NCBI GenBank assembly: GCA_944326565.1
Contig: CALVEL010000004.1
Span: 178,163-242,162, forward strand
Source of the DNA: Candidatus Gastranaerophilales bacterium
Lineage (GTDB): Bacteria; Cyanobacteriota; Vampirovibrionia; Gastranaerophilales; Gastranaerophilaceae
Direction: 5' to 3'
Length of the DNA: 64,000 nt
Position numbers and translations under genes: made by a program. Every line of letters begins with the position of its first letter. The stretch's first letter is position 1. The notes under the pieces were generated by a model. The model was not told the origin of the DNA. It searched no databases and saw nothing but the letters and a program-made list of their open reading frames with translations. Shown here piece by piece: positions 17,083-24,957 of the stretch.

Positions 17083-18097
17083 GAAAGTTGTTGTTTCTGG
17101 ATATTATGGATTTGACAACTTTGGTGATGATGCTATACTTTTTGTGCTTTGTCAAAAGTTAAAAAATATTGGTGCTGAAATATCGGTTCTTTCAGCTAAT
17201 CCAGAAAAAACATCAAAAGAATTCGGTGTAGAGTCTATAAAAAACTTTGATATAAAAAAAGTTGTTAAAAAAATCATTGACTCTGATATGTTGATTTCTG
17301 GTGGTGGAAGTCTTTTGCAAGATATTACAAGCTTTAAAAGTCTTTTATATTATTCTTTTGTAATATTTACAGCGCTTTTACTTAAAAAAGATGTAATTAT
17401 TTTTGCTCAAGGCATTGGTCCTTTGAATAAAAAGTTTTCTCAAATTTTAGTTAGATTCTTGCTAAAGCATGCCAGATTTGTATCAGTGCGTGATGAAAGA
17501 AGTTTAAGTCTTATGAAACAGTGGTCAATTGATGCTAAATTAGTGTATGATCCTGTGTTTTCTCTAAAAATTCCAAGTGTACCCAAAAATTTTGCTCTTG
17601 GCATTCAGCTCAGAGATTTTATTACTATGAATGATGCTTTTTTAGATTCGCTTGCTGAAAATGTTTTGAAATATTTCCCAAATAGGAAAATCGAACTTTT
17701 TATATTCCAAAAAAAACTTGATGAGCAGGTAAGTAAAAGATTTATGGAATTTTTGAAGTCGAAAAATCCAAATGTTGATGTTGAATTAATATATTATACT
17801 AATAAAGATAAGATATTTAAAAGAATAGCACAATTAGATTATATGATAGCAATGCGTTTTCATGCCGTAATAGCATCTTTAATGGCTGGAATAAAGACTT
17901 CAGCTATAAACTATGATATAAAGGTTGAAAAACTGGCTCAGGAAGCCTCAATACCACTTATATCAATGAAATCTCATAGAAATGATTATAAGAAAATATT
18001 TACATTGCAAAAGTCGCTTAACTCTGCCAAGTTAAGCGACTTGTCCATATCAAAACAGTTTGATTGGTCTGATATAGAAAAATTATTCACTGAATAA
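17075..18097 (+). CDS. csaB: CsaB-type polysaccharide pyruvyl transferase
   Basis: 340 residues with the family signature at the start (SGYYGFDNFGDDAIL), SGGGSLLQD, IFAQGIGPL, ARFVSVRDERS and MRFHAVIAS. CsaB adds pyruvate ketals to cell-wall polysaccharides that anchor SLH-domain proteins, also in cyanobacterial-type envelopes. Last gene of the eda-kdgK unit, overlapping kdgK by 8 bp. Its 3' end overlaps the opposing EF-hand gene by 15 bp. The pathway link with KDG metabolism is not obvious. Confidence 0.9.
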   Translation: MSKKVVVSGYYGFDNFGDDAILFVLCQKLKNIGAEISVLSANPEKTSKEFGVESIKNFDIKKVVKKIIDSDMLISGGGSLLQDITSFKSLLYYSFVIFTALLLKKDVIIFAQGIGPLNKKFSQILVRFLLKHARFVSVRDERSLSLMKQWSIDAKLVYDPVFSLKIPSVPKNFALGIQLRDFITMNDAFLDSLAENVLKYFPNRKIELFIFQKKLDEQVSKRFMEFLKSKNPNVDVELIYYTNKDKIFKRIAQLDYMIAMRFHAVIASLMAGIKTSAINYDIKVEKLAQEASIPLISMKSHRNDYKKIFTLQKSLNSAKLSDLSISKQFDWSDIEKLFTE

Positions 18098-18949
18098 GTT
18101 TTCATGACTCTCTTTTATTCTGTTTCCAAAACTTGTATTTAATTCACCATTGTCTTGCATAATATAAGTGGCAAAATTAAAGTCTTCTGGACTGATTTTT
18201 CCATCTGCTTTTTTATTCTCGCCAAATTCATCTATATATGCCATTAGAGCAGTCATTTCATCGCCTGTAATATTTTCATCTTTATTTATATCAAGTGTTT
18301 TTAATAAATTTTTTGCATATTGCTCTATTGTAGAATCATCTTCATCAGGGTTTTTTGCTTTAATATAATTTTTTAACTCGTCAAGTGTTATTTTATTGTC
18401 ATCATTTCCATACTCCTGGTCAATATATTTTGTGTGGCTGTACCCTAGTTGTGATACGGATTTTTTATAACTATCCTTTAGTGCTTTTTGTTCTTCTGTA
18501 GATAAATTATCTTTGTTTGATTTTTTGCTCCATGCTGAAGTTACAAAAGTTACATCCTCTCCTGTGGTCATTTTGTTTTCAAATTCAGAGCTTGCTTCTA
18601 TGTCAGAAAAATCATTTTCAGATTCTTCTACGTTTTCAGCGGGTTGTATGAGCTGATTTTGTTGTGCTAGTGCTTGATCCATCATTTCAGCACCAGCTTG
18701 AGCTGCAACTTGCAGACCTGCTTGTGTTAAATATGGATTATAATTCATTGAAGAATACATTGGATGGAAGATACTCAAAGGAGGTGTGCATCCAATAAAT
18801 CCTCCACTACAACCCCATATACTTGGACCGTAAAATCCTCCACGGTTCATTTGTTGCGTTGCAGCCAAAAGTAATCCGTTACCAAGCATGGAATTACCAA
18901 GTGTTTGTAAGTTTTTGGCGATTTTTCCTAAACCAAATTGAATAGTCAT
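18083..18949 (-). CDS. EF-hand calcium-binding protein, unknown role
   Basis: 288 residues. The N-terminal ~75 residues are Gly/Met/Tyr-rich (MNRGGFYGPSIWGCSGGF), then comes an Ala/Gln-rich helix and an acidic linker. The C-terminal part has EF-hand loops: 180-191 (degenerate, Tyr at position 1), 220-231 (DINKDENITGDE, fully canonical) and 245-256 (NKKADGKISPED, acceptable). There is no signal peptide. Its N-terminal style and its upstream motif match two other small genes of the window, so it may belong to the same co-regulated set. Confidence 0.75.
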   Translation of the reverse strand: MTIQFGLGKIAKNLQTLGNSMLGNGLLLAATQQMNRGGFYGPSIWGCSGGFIGCTPPLSIFHPMYSSMNYNPYLTQAGLQVAAQAGAEMMDQALAQQNQLIQPAENVEESENDFSDIEASSEFENKMTTGEDVTFVTSAWSKKSNKDNLSTEEQKALKDSYKKSVSQLGYSHTKYIDQEYGNDDNKITLDELKNYIKAKNPDEDDSTIEQYAKNLLKTLDINKDENITGDEMTALMAYIDEFGENKKADGKISPEDFNFATYIMQDNGELNTSFGNRIKESHENLFSE

Positions 18950-18969
18950 GTTATACTCTCATTTTGCTA

Positions 18970-18989
18970 CTTATATATATTAAGTATAT
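18970..18989 (-). promoter_or_regulatory. Shared upstream AT-rich motif, copy 2
   Basis: ATACTTAATATATATAAG in coding orientation, 20 bases before the EF-hand gene start. It differs from copy 1 at one base. A TTTGTAAAT block lies further upstream, as at copy 3. Confidence 0.5.
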
Positions 18990-19073
18990 CGTTTTTATTT
19001 ATTTGCTATTTATTTAATGCATATTTACAAATTTTAATAATTTCTATATTCCCAAATAATTAAAAGTTCAATC

Positions 19074-19105
19074 AAAAAAAAAGACTTTCAAATGAAAGTC
19101 TTTTT
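19074..19105 (-). terminator. Terminator of tRNA-Leu
   Basis: AAAAAGACTTTC (19078-19089) and GAAAGTCTTTTT (19094-19105) form a perfect 12-bp stem with a 4-base loop. On the reverse strand it is followed by a T run, 5 bp after the tRNA. Confidence 0.9.
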
Positions 19106-19109
19106 AAAA

Positions 19110-19196
19110 TGCCCTGGGCCAGACTTGAACTGGCACTGAGTTATTCACCCAATTGGATTTTAAGTCCAACGCGTCTACCGATTCCGCCACCAGGGC
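19110..19196 (-). tRNA. tRNA-Leu (anticodon UAA)
   Basis: 87 bases. Acceptor stem GCCCTGG/CCAGGGC with discriminator A. The anticodon stem TTGGA/TCCAA encloses CTTAAAA, anticodon TAA. A long class II variable arm (TTGGGTGAATAACTC region) and the T-loop GTTCAAGTC are present. The 3' CCA is not encoded. It has its own promoter and terminator. Confidence 0.97.
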
Positions 19197-19223
19197 TCAG
19201 CGTTATTTATTTGTCACTCAGTT

Positions 19224-19252
19224 ATCATATTTTAAACATACACGATTGTCAA
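19224..19252 (-). promoter_or_regulatory. Promoter of tRNA-Leu
   Basis: Reverse strand: TTGACA (19247-19252), 17 bp, TATGAT (19224-19229). Start predicted near 19217, about 20 bases before the mature 5' end. Confidence 0.8.
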
Positions 19253-19269
19253 TATAATCAACTAAAATT

Positions 19270-20466
19270 TTAAGGTTCTAAAAATTCTTTAATTTCTTTA
19301 ATTTTATCATTCATACTATCAATAATATTAGTTAAAAAGCTAATTATAATATCAGCTTTATTTAAGGATGTTTTACCAAAAAGTGCCGGATATTGAATGT
19401 TTTTAAAGAATATTTCTTTAAATTCAAGAATATAATCATAAAATTTTGTCTCAATAAAATCTTTATCTTCGCATAAATCAATAAATAATTCAGCTGTAAG
19501 AGATTTTGCTTTGTTTATATTTAATTTTTTCAGATATTTTAAGATTTTAGTTAATTTATCATATAGTTTTGAATACATACCCAAAAGCATTTGTTTTTTA
19601 GCAGGCAGTGTTTCATTAAAATAATCCATAGTCTGTGAATAACCTAGTTCCATAAGATGTCTTCTTTTTTCTTCAGCCATGTTAAAGTCTACAATATTTA
19701 TATCTCCTGTGTTAATTACAATGTAATCAAACATATCTTTTTTGCCGTAAATATCAATTATAAATGTTGTAGCCATTGATGTTGTAAAAGCATATAAAGA
19801 ATTTACAAATTCAATGGTATTCATATCATTCCCCTCAAAATCACCTTCTAGCCTAAATTCAAGGACTCTTTCATTTGAAGGCATAAGGTGTTTTGACAGC
19901 TTCCACATTGGCCAACTTTTTTGTAAATCACCGTCTACGAGAATTCTATTATTGTATTCAATTGGGCGCATAAGACCAGGCATACCGCAAGATATTCTTA
20001 TTGCTGAGGCAATCTCGTAGTCAGGAGTTTCATATCGTGAGAATTCTTTGGTTTCAAAACTTGATAAATCAGTTGTAATGACTATTAAATCTTTTTCGAT
20101 ATCTTTAAACGTTACAGCTTTATGTGAGCCTTTTTTATATTTTTCACCGTAAAATTTCTGTTCTATAAGATCTCTAATCCACTCAAGAAAAAGTTCCCCT
20201 TTGCTTAGTGCAAATTTCGGTCCTAATGAAAGTTGGACATCTCTAAACATTTCAAAATTAAATTTAATAAAAACTTCGTCTAATTCATCAGCGGTATAGC
20301 CTACAGCAATTAAACCAGCAATTACAGACCCTACAGAAGATCCAGCAAGCGTTTTAGGATTTATTCCTAGTTCTTCTAAAGCTCTAAGCGTTCCAACATA
20401 GGCAGCCCCCCTTATTGCTCCGCCACCAAATAAGCATGTATATTGCATTGATTTATTAATTACCAT
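19270..20466 (-). CDS. Patatin-like phospholipase
   Basis: 398 residues. The catalytic dyad is visible: oxyanion box GGGAIRGAAYVG (near 14-25), nucleophile elbow GSSVGS (~43-48) and Asp in VDGDLQKSWP (~175). The last ~150 residues are a Lys-rich helical tail not found in minimal patatins. Patatins cleave acyl chains from membrane lipids; cytoplasmic here, as no signal peptide is seen. An extended -10 (TGATATAAT, 20473-20481) ends 6 bases before ATG and there is no Shine-Dalgarno site. Confidence 0.9.
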   Translation of the reverse strand: MVINKSMQYTCLFGGGAIRGAAYVGTLRALEELGINPKTLAGSSVGSVIAGLIAVGYTADELDEVFIKFNFEMFRDVQLSLGPKFALSKGELFLEWIRDLIEQKFYGEKYKKGSHKAVTFKDIEKDLIVITTDLSSFETKEFSRYETPDYEIASAIRISCGMPGLMRPIEYNNRILVDGDLQKSWPMWKLSKHLMPSNERVLEFRLEGDFEGNDMNTIEFVNSLYAFTTSMATTFIIDIYGKKDMFDYIVINTGDINIVDFNMAEEKRRHLMELGYSQTMDYFNETLPAKKQMLLGMYSKLYDKLTKILKYLKKLNINKAKSLTAELFIDLCEDKDFIETKFYDYILEFKEIFFKNIQYPALFGKTSLNKADIIISFLTNIIDSMNDKIKEIKEFLEP

Positions 20467-20524
20467 TTTTTAATTATATCATTATATATTTTTTCTTAAT
20501 GTATCAAATAGAGTATTTTTTCAT

Positions 20525-20555
20525 AAAAAAAGATTGTATAATTATACAATCTTTT
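20525..20555 (-). terminator. Terminator after the 94-residue protein gene
   Basis: AAAAGATTGTATAA and TTATACAATCTTTT form a 14-bp perfect palindrome (20528-20555). On the reverse strand further T residues follow. Confidence 0.8.
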
Positions 20556-20579
20556 CTTTACTAGCAATAATATAAAAAA

Positions 20580-20864
20580 CTATGCTGCGATATCACCTTT
20601 AATTTCACGAATCAAGTATTCTGCAACCCATTCAAAATCTTTATTATTTTTAGCAGCATTTTCAAGATATTTTATTGAAACATCACCAAGTCTTATAAGA
20701 GTCATTGCTACAACACCTCTTTTGATGCCTCTTACAACTTGAAGCTGATCTACTAATTGTGGTAATGCTGATGTTCCACATTCTACAAGCATATTTTCTA
20801 CTTCGTTTTTAACTGTATTATCTGCATTTTCCAATTTTGTAAGAATATCTTTTACTGATTCCAT
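20580..20864 (-). CDS. Small helical (HEAT-like) protein
   Basis: 94 residues from ATG 20864, chosen because GGAG lies 6 bases upstream. A TTG at 20876 would place the ribosome binding site inside the gene. The sequence is all-helical, with a pattern resembling two HEAT repeats (CGTSALPQLVDQLQ, then KRGVVAMTLIRLGDVSIKYLENAAK). No enzyme motif. Single-gene unit with its own terminator. Function unknown; a protein-protein adaptor is a guess. Confidence 0.7.
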   Translation of the reverse strand: MESVKDILTKLENADNTVKNEVENMLVECGTSALPQLVDQLQVVRGIKRGVVAMTLIRLGDVSIKYLENAAKNNKDFEWVAEYLIREIKGDIAA

Positions 20865-21000
20865 GATTTTCTCCAATTTCTTTATTAACTTATATTATTA
20901 TTATAATTGAAATTTTACATAACTAGAATTTCCTTACATAATCTTTATATCTATTAAAATCATGTAAAGAAATTCTAGTTGAAATTTATATATTGATTTT

Positions 21001-22977
21001 TTAGCTGAAAATCTTAAAACTTCTTTCAACGTTTTTGTCTATAACTGATTTTATTGAATCATATTCTGTTTGTAGTGATTCATGTTCAGTATCAATATTT
21101 TTAAGTTCTAAATCATATCTTTGGTCTTTAGCTTGAATTTTTTGTGTTTCTCTTTTGTATTCAGCTTCCGCTCTTGTAATTTCAAGATCAATAGTATCTT
21201 CTGTAATATCACTGCAATTTGAGTACATGGTAGATACCCATTGATTTTCATCATCAACTTGTACCATTGATAAGAGTCCGCTTTCAAAAGCATATTGTAT
21301 CCACTCAGCACTTTCAGTTAATGCTTTTTCTATTTTTTGGTATCCATCTTCTTGCATTTTGTTGAATATATTTGTGTACCACTTAGCTTTAGCATCAGCG
21401 TTCTCATTAGGATTGTTTTTATCAATCCAAGTGTACTTTGGTGCACCATATTGATCTATCATTTGTTCGATTAAGTAAATGTCCTTTATTGCTTCAAAGT
21501 TTGCTAAATAATCCATATTTTGGACTGTTCCGTCAATATTTTGCTCAAGTGTGATTATAGTATCACCATCAAGATTAGTGGTTTGTCTACCTGAGTTTAA
21601 AATCCACTCCATATCATCCAGCTTATCATAATCTGTAGAGCCGATATCTTCACCAAATATGAAAATTGATAATTCTTTTGCGGCTGCTTCATAAGCTTGT
21701 TTTTCAGCAGGTGCAGCATCAGCAAATTCATCTCTATCCATTTGTGATAAAATATTAGTTTGGAAATATCTATATATTGTTTTAAGAATTTCAGCAGCAC
21801 CTGCTGAATCGACAGTCTCTTCCATAATGGCTTCAAGAGGATTTAAGCTGAAATATAATGTTCCTGTATTTGTAGATTGAGTTCCATCTTCTTCAGTTTC
21901 TGTTTTTGTATAAGTAAGATTATATATACCATTATTATTACTTAATCCAGAAACAGTATATCCATTTGCTCCTGTAACAGTCAAATTACCAGAACCATCA
22001 TCTGTTACAACAAAATCTCCGCCATTAATAATATAACCGCCTTCTGTTGCACTTATGTCTACAGGAGTAGATGATATTATATTTCCATTGCTACTGAATT
22101 CCATATAATCATTTAAGAAATAATCCATTGCATCAGTAAATACAGTATTTACTAAAGCTCCGGTTTCATCGGTTGTTTGGTCTTTTATAGAACCGTTAGC
22201 AACCATTTCTTCAAACATCTTTTTTAGATATTCTAAAGAATCTTTTACTTCTGCAGTTGTAGGCGGATTTTTTCCGTTTTCTGTATTATATTTTAAGACT
22301 TCATCATATTTATTTTCATATTTTTCAGTTTCACCCTTTGGAACATATCCGTATAAGTATTCCTTCATTTTTGAAATTACTGCATCTGTATAATTTTGGT
22401 CAGCTTTAAGATAATCATTTAAAAGTCTTTCATAGACCATGACTTCTGTGGATGATTTTGATGCTTCATATCCATAATGTAGTCCTGATAAACGATTACC
22501 ATTTTCATCATATACTAAATCGCCTTCATATCGCGTTTTCAAGTCATCACTAAGATTGTTGCTTTCCCAATATGAAGAAGTATCTTTTTCTAGTCCATAT
22601 TGTTTTAAAAATTCAGTTAAAGCATCAGTTTCTGGATTTCTGCCAGCTTCAACTAATGCTTGTTCATATTTTGCAGCATCAAGTTCACTTACAACTAATT
22701 CTCCTGATTTGTTGATTAGCCCATATTGGTTATTGTAAGAGCTGTATGCTGTCAAATTATTGAATGTCAATTGTTGATACATTGAATTACCAAGAGTATC
22801 TTTATTTGACATCATTAGCTGAACTTGATTTAAGGCATTAACATATTTTTCACTTGCTTTTGATGTATCATCTGTCAGGCGCATTTTAGCATTGTTGATA
22901 AGCTGAGCTCTTAGCTCATTATCAGCCAAACGAGACGTTATTGATAATAACCTGGCTTGTGATGCTGCCATTCCCAT
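21001..22977 (-). CDS. MGMAASQ-family protein, 658 residues, unknown function
   Basis: The N-terminus (MGMAASQARLLSITSRLADN) is highly characteristic, and the same first eight residues start a second gene at 63977. There is no classical signal peptide. Predicted parts: an N-terminal helical region (1-~70), an acidic variable middle with a Gly/Thr-rich beta segment (~310-375), and a C-terminal coiled coil (~605-655; TRAEAEYKRETQKIQAKD). I recall this N-terminus from Gastranaerophilales genomes but know of no function. The helical N- and C-ends recall flagellar or secreted filament proteins (inference only). AAGGA precedes ATG. Single-gene unit with a conserved leader element. Confidence 0.75.
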   Translation of the reverse strand: MGMAASQARLLSITSRLADNELRAQLINNAKMRLTDDTSKASEKYVNALNQVQLMMSNKDTLGNSMYQQLTFNNLTAYSSYNNQYGLINKSGELVVSELDAAKYEQALVEAGRNPETDALTEFLKQYGLEKDTSSYWESNNLSDDLKTRYEGDLVYDENGNRLSGLHYGYEASKSSTEVMVYERLLNDYLKADQNYTDAVISKMKEYLYGYVPKGETEKYENKYDEVLKYNTENGKNPPTTAEVKDSLEYLKKMFEEMVANGSIKDQTTDETGALVNTVFTDAMDYFLNDYMEFSSNGNIISSTPVDISATEGGYIINGGDFVVTDDGSGNLTVTGANGYTVSGLSNNNGIYNLTYTKTETEEDGTQSTNTGTLYFSLNPLEAIMEETVDSAGAAEILKTIYRYFQTNILSQMDRDEFADAAPAEKQAYEAAAKELSIFIFGEDIGSTDYDKLDDMEWILNSGRQTTNLDGDTIITLEQNIDGTVQNMDYLANFEAIKDIYLIEQMIDQYGAPKYTWIDKNNPNENADAKAKWYTNIFNKMQEDGYQKIEKALTESAEWIQYAFESGLLSMVQVDDENQWVSTMYSNCSDITEDTIDLEITRAEAEYKRETQKIQAKDQRYDLELKNIDTEHESLQTEYDSIKSVIDKNVERSFKIFS

Positions 22978-23009
22978 AGTTTGCGCCTTTTCCTTTCGTT
23001 AGTACATAT

Positions 23010-23030
23010 CTTATCTATGGTTACGGCTTA
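23010..23030 (-). promoter_or_regulatory. Leader element shared by the two MGMAASQ genes, copy 1
   Basis: In coding orientation TAAGCCGTAACCATAGATAAG, cut here as TAAGCCGTA then ACCATAGATAAG. The element before the second gene (63931-63951) reads GAGCCGTA-T-ACCATGACAAGG. The block is followed in both by AACGAAA and GGAAAA near the start codon. Confidence 0.55.
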
Positions 23031-23075
23031 TTTCTACTGTTTCTTTAATAAATATAGAATATTTATTACAAATTG

Positions 23076-24110
23076 TTACATTTTTTTTAATACTTTTTGT
23101 AGTCGAATTAGTTTTTTTGAATTTGTACCTACTCCACATAGTAACAAAACTGATTCATTATTGTTTCTTTCATCTTCTATACCGTATTTATATAGGGTTT
23201 CTGATAAGAGATTACCAGCCATTTTATTTGATTTTATTAGCAGTTTAGTTGGATCATTTCCACCAAATTCTAAATATGGAGAAGTTTTTTTTAATTTATT
23301 TAGTTTTTCTATAAGATTGTTTATTTTATATTTTCCTTTTTTTGAATTTAGAAAATTAATATTTGCTTCAATTGTTGCAAGCAATGGATAAGAAGGCGAA
23401 GTAGTGCTTATCATATTAATTGCATCAATAGGATCTATTTTGCAACTAGAGTGTAATAAAGCTGTAGGGTTTAGACCACCTGCGGTTTTGTGGAGTGATT
23501 GGATTGTAAAGTCAGAAATTTTTACTGCACTTTCAGGAAGCAATTCTGAGAAAGGATAAAGAGCTCCATGAGCCTCATCTGTAATCAAGTAAGCATTATA
23601 TCTTTCACATAAAGTTTTAATTTCTTTGATATTACTTACAAATCCCTCATATGTCGGGGATGTAATTATTACAACTTTAATTTTTTCTTTTTTTAAATAT
23701 GGTTCGATATTTTCAACTGAATTTTCTCTATATACACCAAAATTTTTATCCACAGGTAATTTGTATAATACCGGAATACATCCGGCTAATTTTACAGCAT
23801 TAAAATGAGAAATGTGAGCATCTTCATGGATAAGAACTTTATCTCCTGGTGTTGTGCATGACAAAACAGAGGCAATTATACCGCTTGAAGAGCCATTTGT
23901 GAGAAAATAGGTATGATTTGTACCATAAATAAGAGAAGCACGTTTCTCAGCTCTTTTAAGGGCCTCTTCTGGAGCATGAGTATCAGTTTCGGAAATATCA
24001 TATTTATAAAACTGTTGAAATTTTTTAAATATAAAAAAACGACCACTGTGTGAAGGTGTTGTAAATAAAGTATTATTCGTTTTTTTTCTTAATACTTCAA
24101 TAAGACTCAA
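23076..24110 (-). CDS. Short Orn/Lys/Arg decarboxylase-like PLP enzyme
   Basis: 344 residues of fold-type I aminotransferase-like enzyme: TPSHSGR, FLTNGSSSGIIAS, ITSPTYEGFV, ITDEAHGALYP (Asp for the pyridine nitrogen) and SLHKTAGG with the PLP-binding Lys. It corresponds to the major domain of the Orn/Lys/Arg decarboxylase family but lacks most of the ~100-residue C-terminal domain. Similar short forms are common in Firmicutes and Cyanobacteria. The likely start is TTG 24110 with AGAGG upstream, 9 bp after the PilZ stop, so the two are probably co-transcribed. The exact substrate cannot be read from sequence. Confidence 0.85.
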   Translation of the reverse strand: MSLIEVLRKKTNNTLFTTPSHSGRFFIFKKFQQFYKYDISETDTHAPEEALKRAEKRASLIYGTNHTYFLTNGSSSGIIASVLSCTTPGDKVLIHEDAHISHFNAVKLAGCIPVLYKLPVDKNFGVYRENSVENIEPYLKKEKIKVVIITSPTYEGFVSNIKEIKTLCERYNAYLITDEAHGALYPFSELLPESAVKISDFTIQSLHKTAGGLNPTALLHSSCKIDPIDAINMISTTSPSYPLLATIEANINFLNSKKGKYKINNLIEKLNKLKKTSPYLEFGGNDPTKLLIKSNKMAGNLLSETLYKYGIEDERNNNESVLLLCGVGTNSKKLIRLQKVLKKM

Positions 24111-24119
24111 TTTAAGCCT

Positions 24120-24707
24120 CTATTTATTTTCAATTTCAAGGCTGCGTTTTGTACAATATTGAATTAAAGTCATCTTTTTCAGGTTATCTGAATATTTGAA
24201 TTCACCAGAAAGTGTATAACCGTCTTTGTTCTTTTCAATTCTAATTGGTACAAAAACACAATCAACACTGATTTCATCAGAAAGTGGCAATGTAATAGTA
24301 TATTCTAACTCAATATCAAAATTCTCTTTGGTTTTGAATTTCATACCACCTGCAGAAATATCAAGCGTAGAAATTTTATGAGAAATATCACCTGAATTCA
24401 TCACAAGCTCATGCATATATTTTACACGCGTAAACCTTCTACGTTGTAAAAATTTATGTTTTGCAGGGCTTGCTATTTTTAGTTTTCTTCCGTTAATTTC
24501 TTTTGCGTAGGAGTCAAAATATAACAAACCGTTTGATGTTGTAGTATAAAACTCACAATAATTACTTCTTAATACACCTACAGGATCATAATCGAGTTCA
24601 ATTTCAAAACTGTCAGGAGCAACTTCCGTTATTACACCTTTATTTGCGTTTTTGAAGTCAAATGGTACCATTGTTATACGTTGATCTTTTTCTACTAATT
24701 CTCTCAT
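24120..24707 (-). CDS. PilZ-domain c-di-GMP-binding protein
   Basis: 195 residues with the YcgR-like layout: an N-terminal beta domain (~1-85) and a C-terminal PilZ domain. The c-di-GMP contacts are present: RRRFTR (RxxxR, ~93-98) and the D-x-S-x-x-G motif in DISAGGMKF (~119-127). It should sense c-di-GMP. The partner is unknown, and motility or surface secretion are usual targets. AAAGGG precedes ATG. It is upstream of the decarboxylase-like gene. Confidence 0.87.
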   Translation of the reverse strand: MRELVEKDQRITMVPFDFKNANKGVITEVAPDSFEIELDYDPVGVLRSNYCEFYTTTSNGLLYFDSYAKEINGRKLKIASPAKHKFLQRRRFTRVKYMHELVMNSGDISHKISTLDISAGGMKFKTKENFDIELEYTITLPLSDEISVDCVFVPIRIEKNKDGYTLSGEFKYSDNLKKMTLIQYCTKRSLEIENK

Positions 24708-24784
24708 TTGAAACCCTTTCTAATGTATGTATAATAATCAATAATACAATATAATCCATTTATTTGCAAAAGTATTAACAATTT

Positions 24785-24811
24785 GTAAAAGAAAAGCCCC
24801 TTTTAAGGGGC
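24785..24811 (-). terminator. Terminator-like hairpin upstream of the PilZ gene
   Basis: GCCCCTTTTAAGGGGC (24796-24811) is a perfect palindrome, followed on the reverse strand by CTTTTCTTTTAC. It lies 89 bp before the PilZ start and beyond the secY terminator, so it ends either a short RNA or an attenuated PilZ leader. Confidence 0.65.
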
Positions 24812-24904
24812 ATAAACTGAGCAATCAGAAGAGTTGAGGATTTACTTTTTTATGATACTAATTTTTATTTGACTATTCATTGTCTAAAATCGCTATATTT
24901 TGAA

Positions 24905-24943
24905 TAAAAAAATAGTCCCCTTTACTAGGAGACTATTTTTTTT
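24905..24943 (-). terminator. Terminator of the rpsE-secY unit
   Basis: AAAAATAGTCCCC... pairs with GGAGACTATTTTT around TTTACTA, with flanking T run on the reverse strand, 15 bp after secY. Confidence 0.85.
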
Positions 24944-24957
24944 AGGTTAAAAGAAAA

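Noticed and set aside
22981..23391. 136-codon forward frame
   Set aside because: It is antisense to the decarboxylase-like gene and its upstream region, Phe/Ser/Leu-rich as expected for a shadow frame, without a ribosome binding site.
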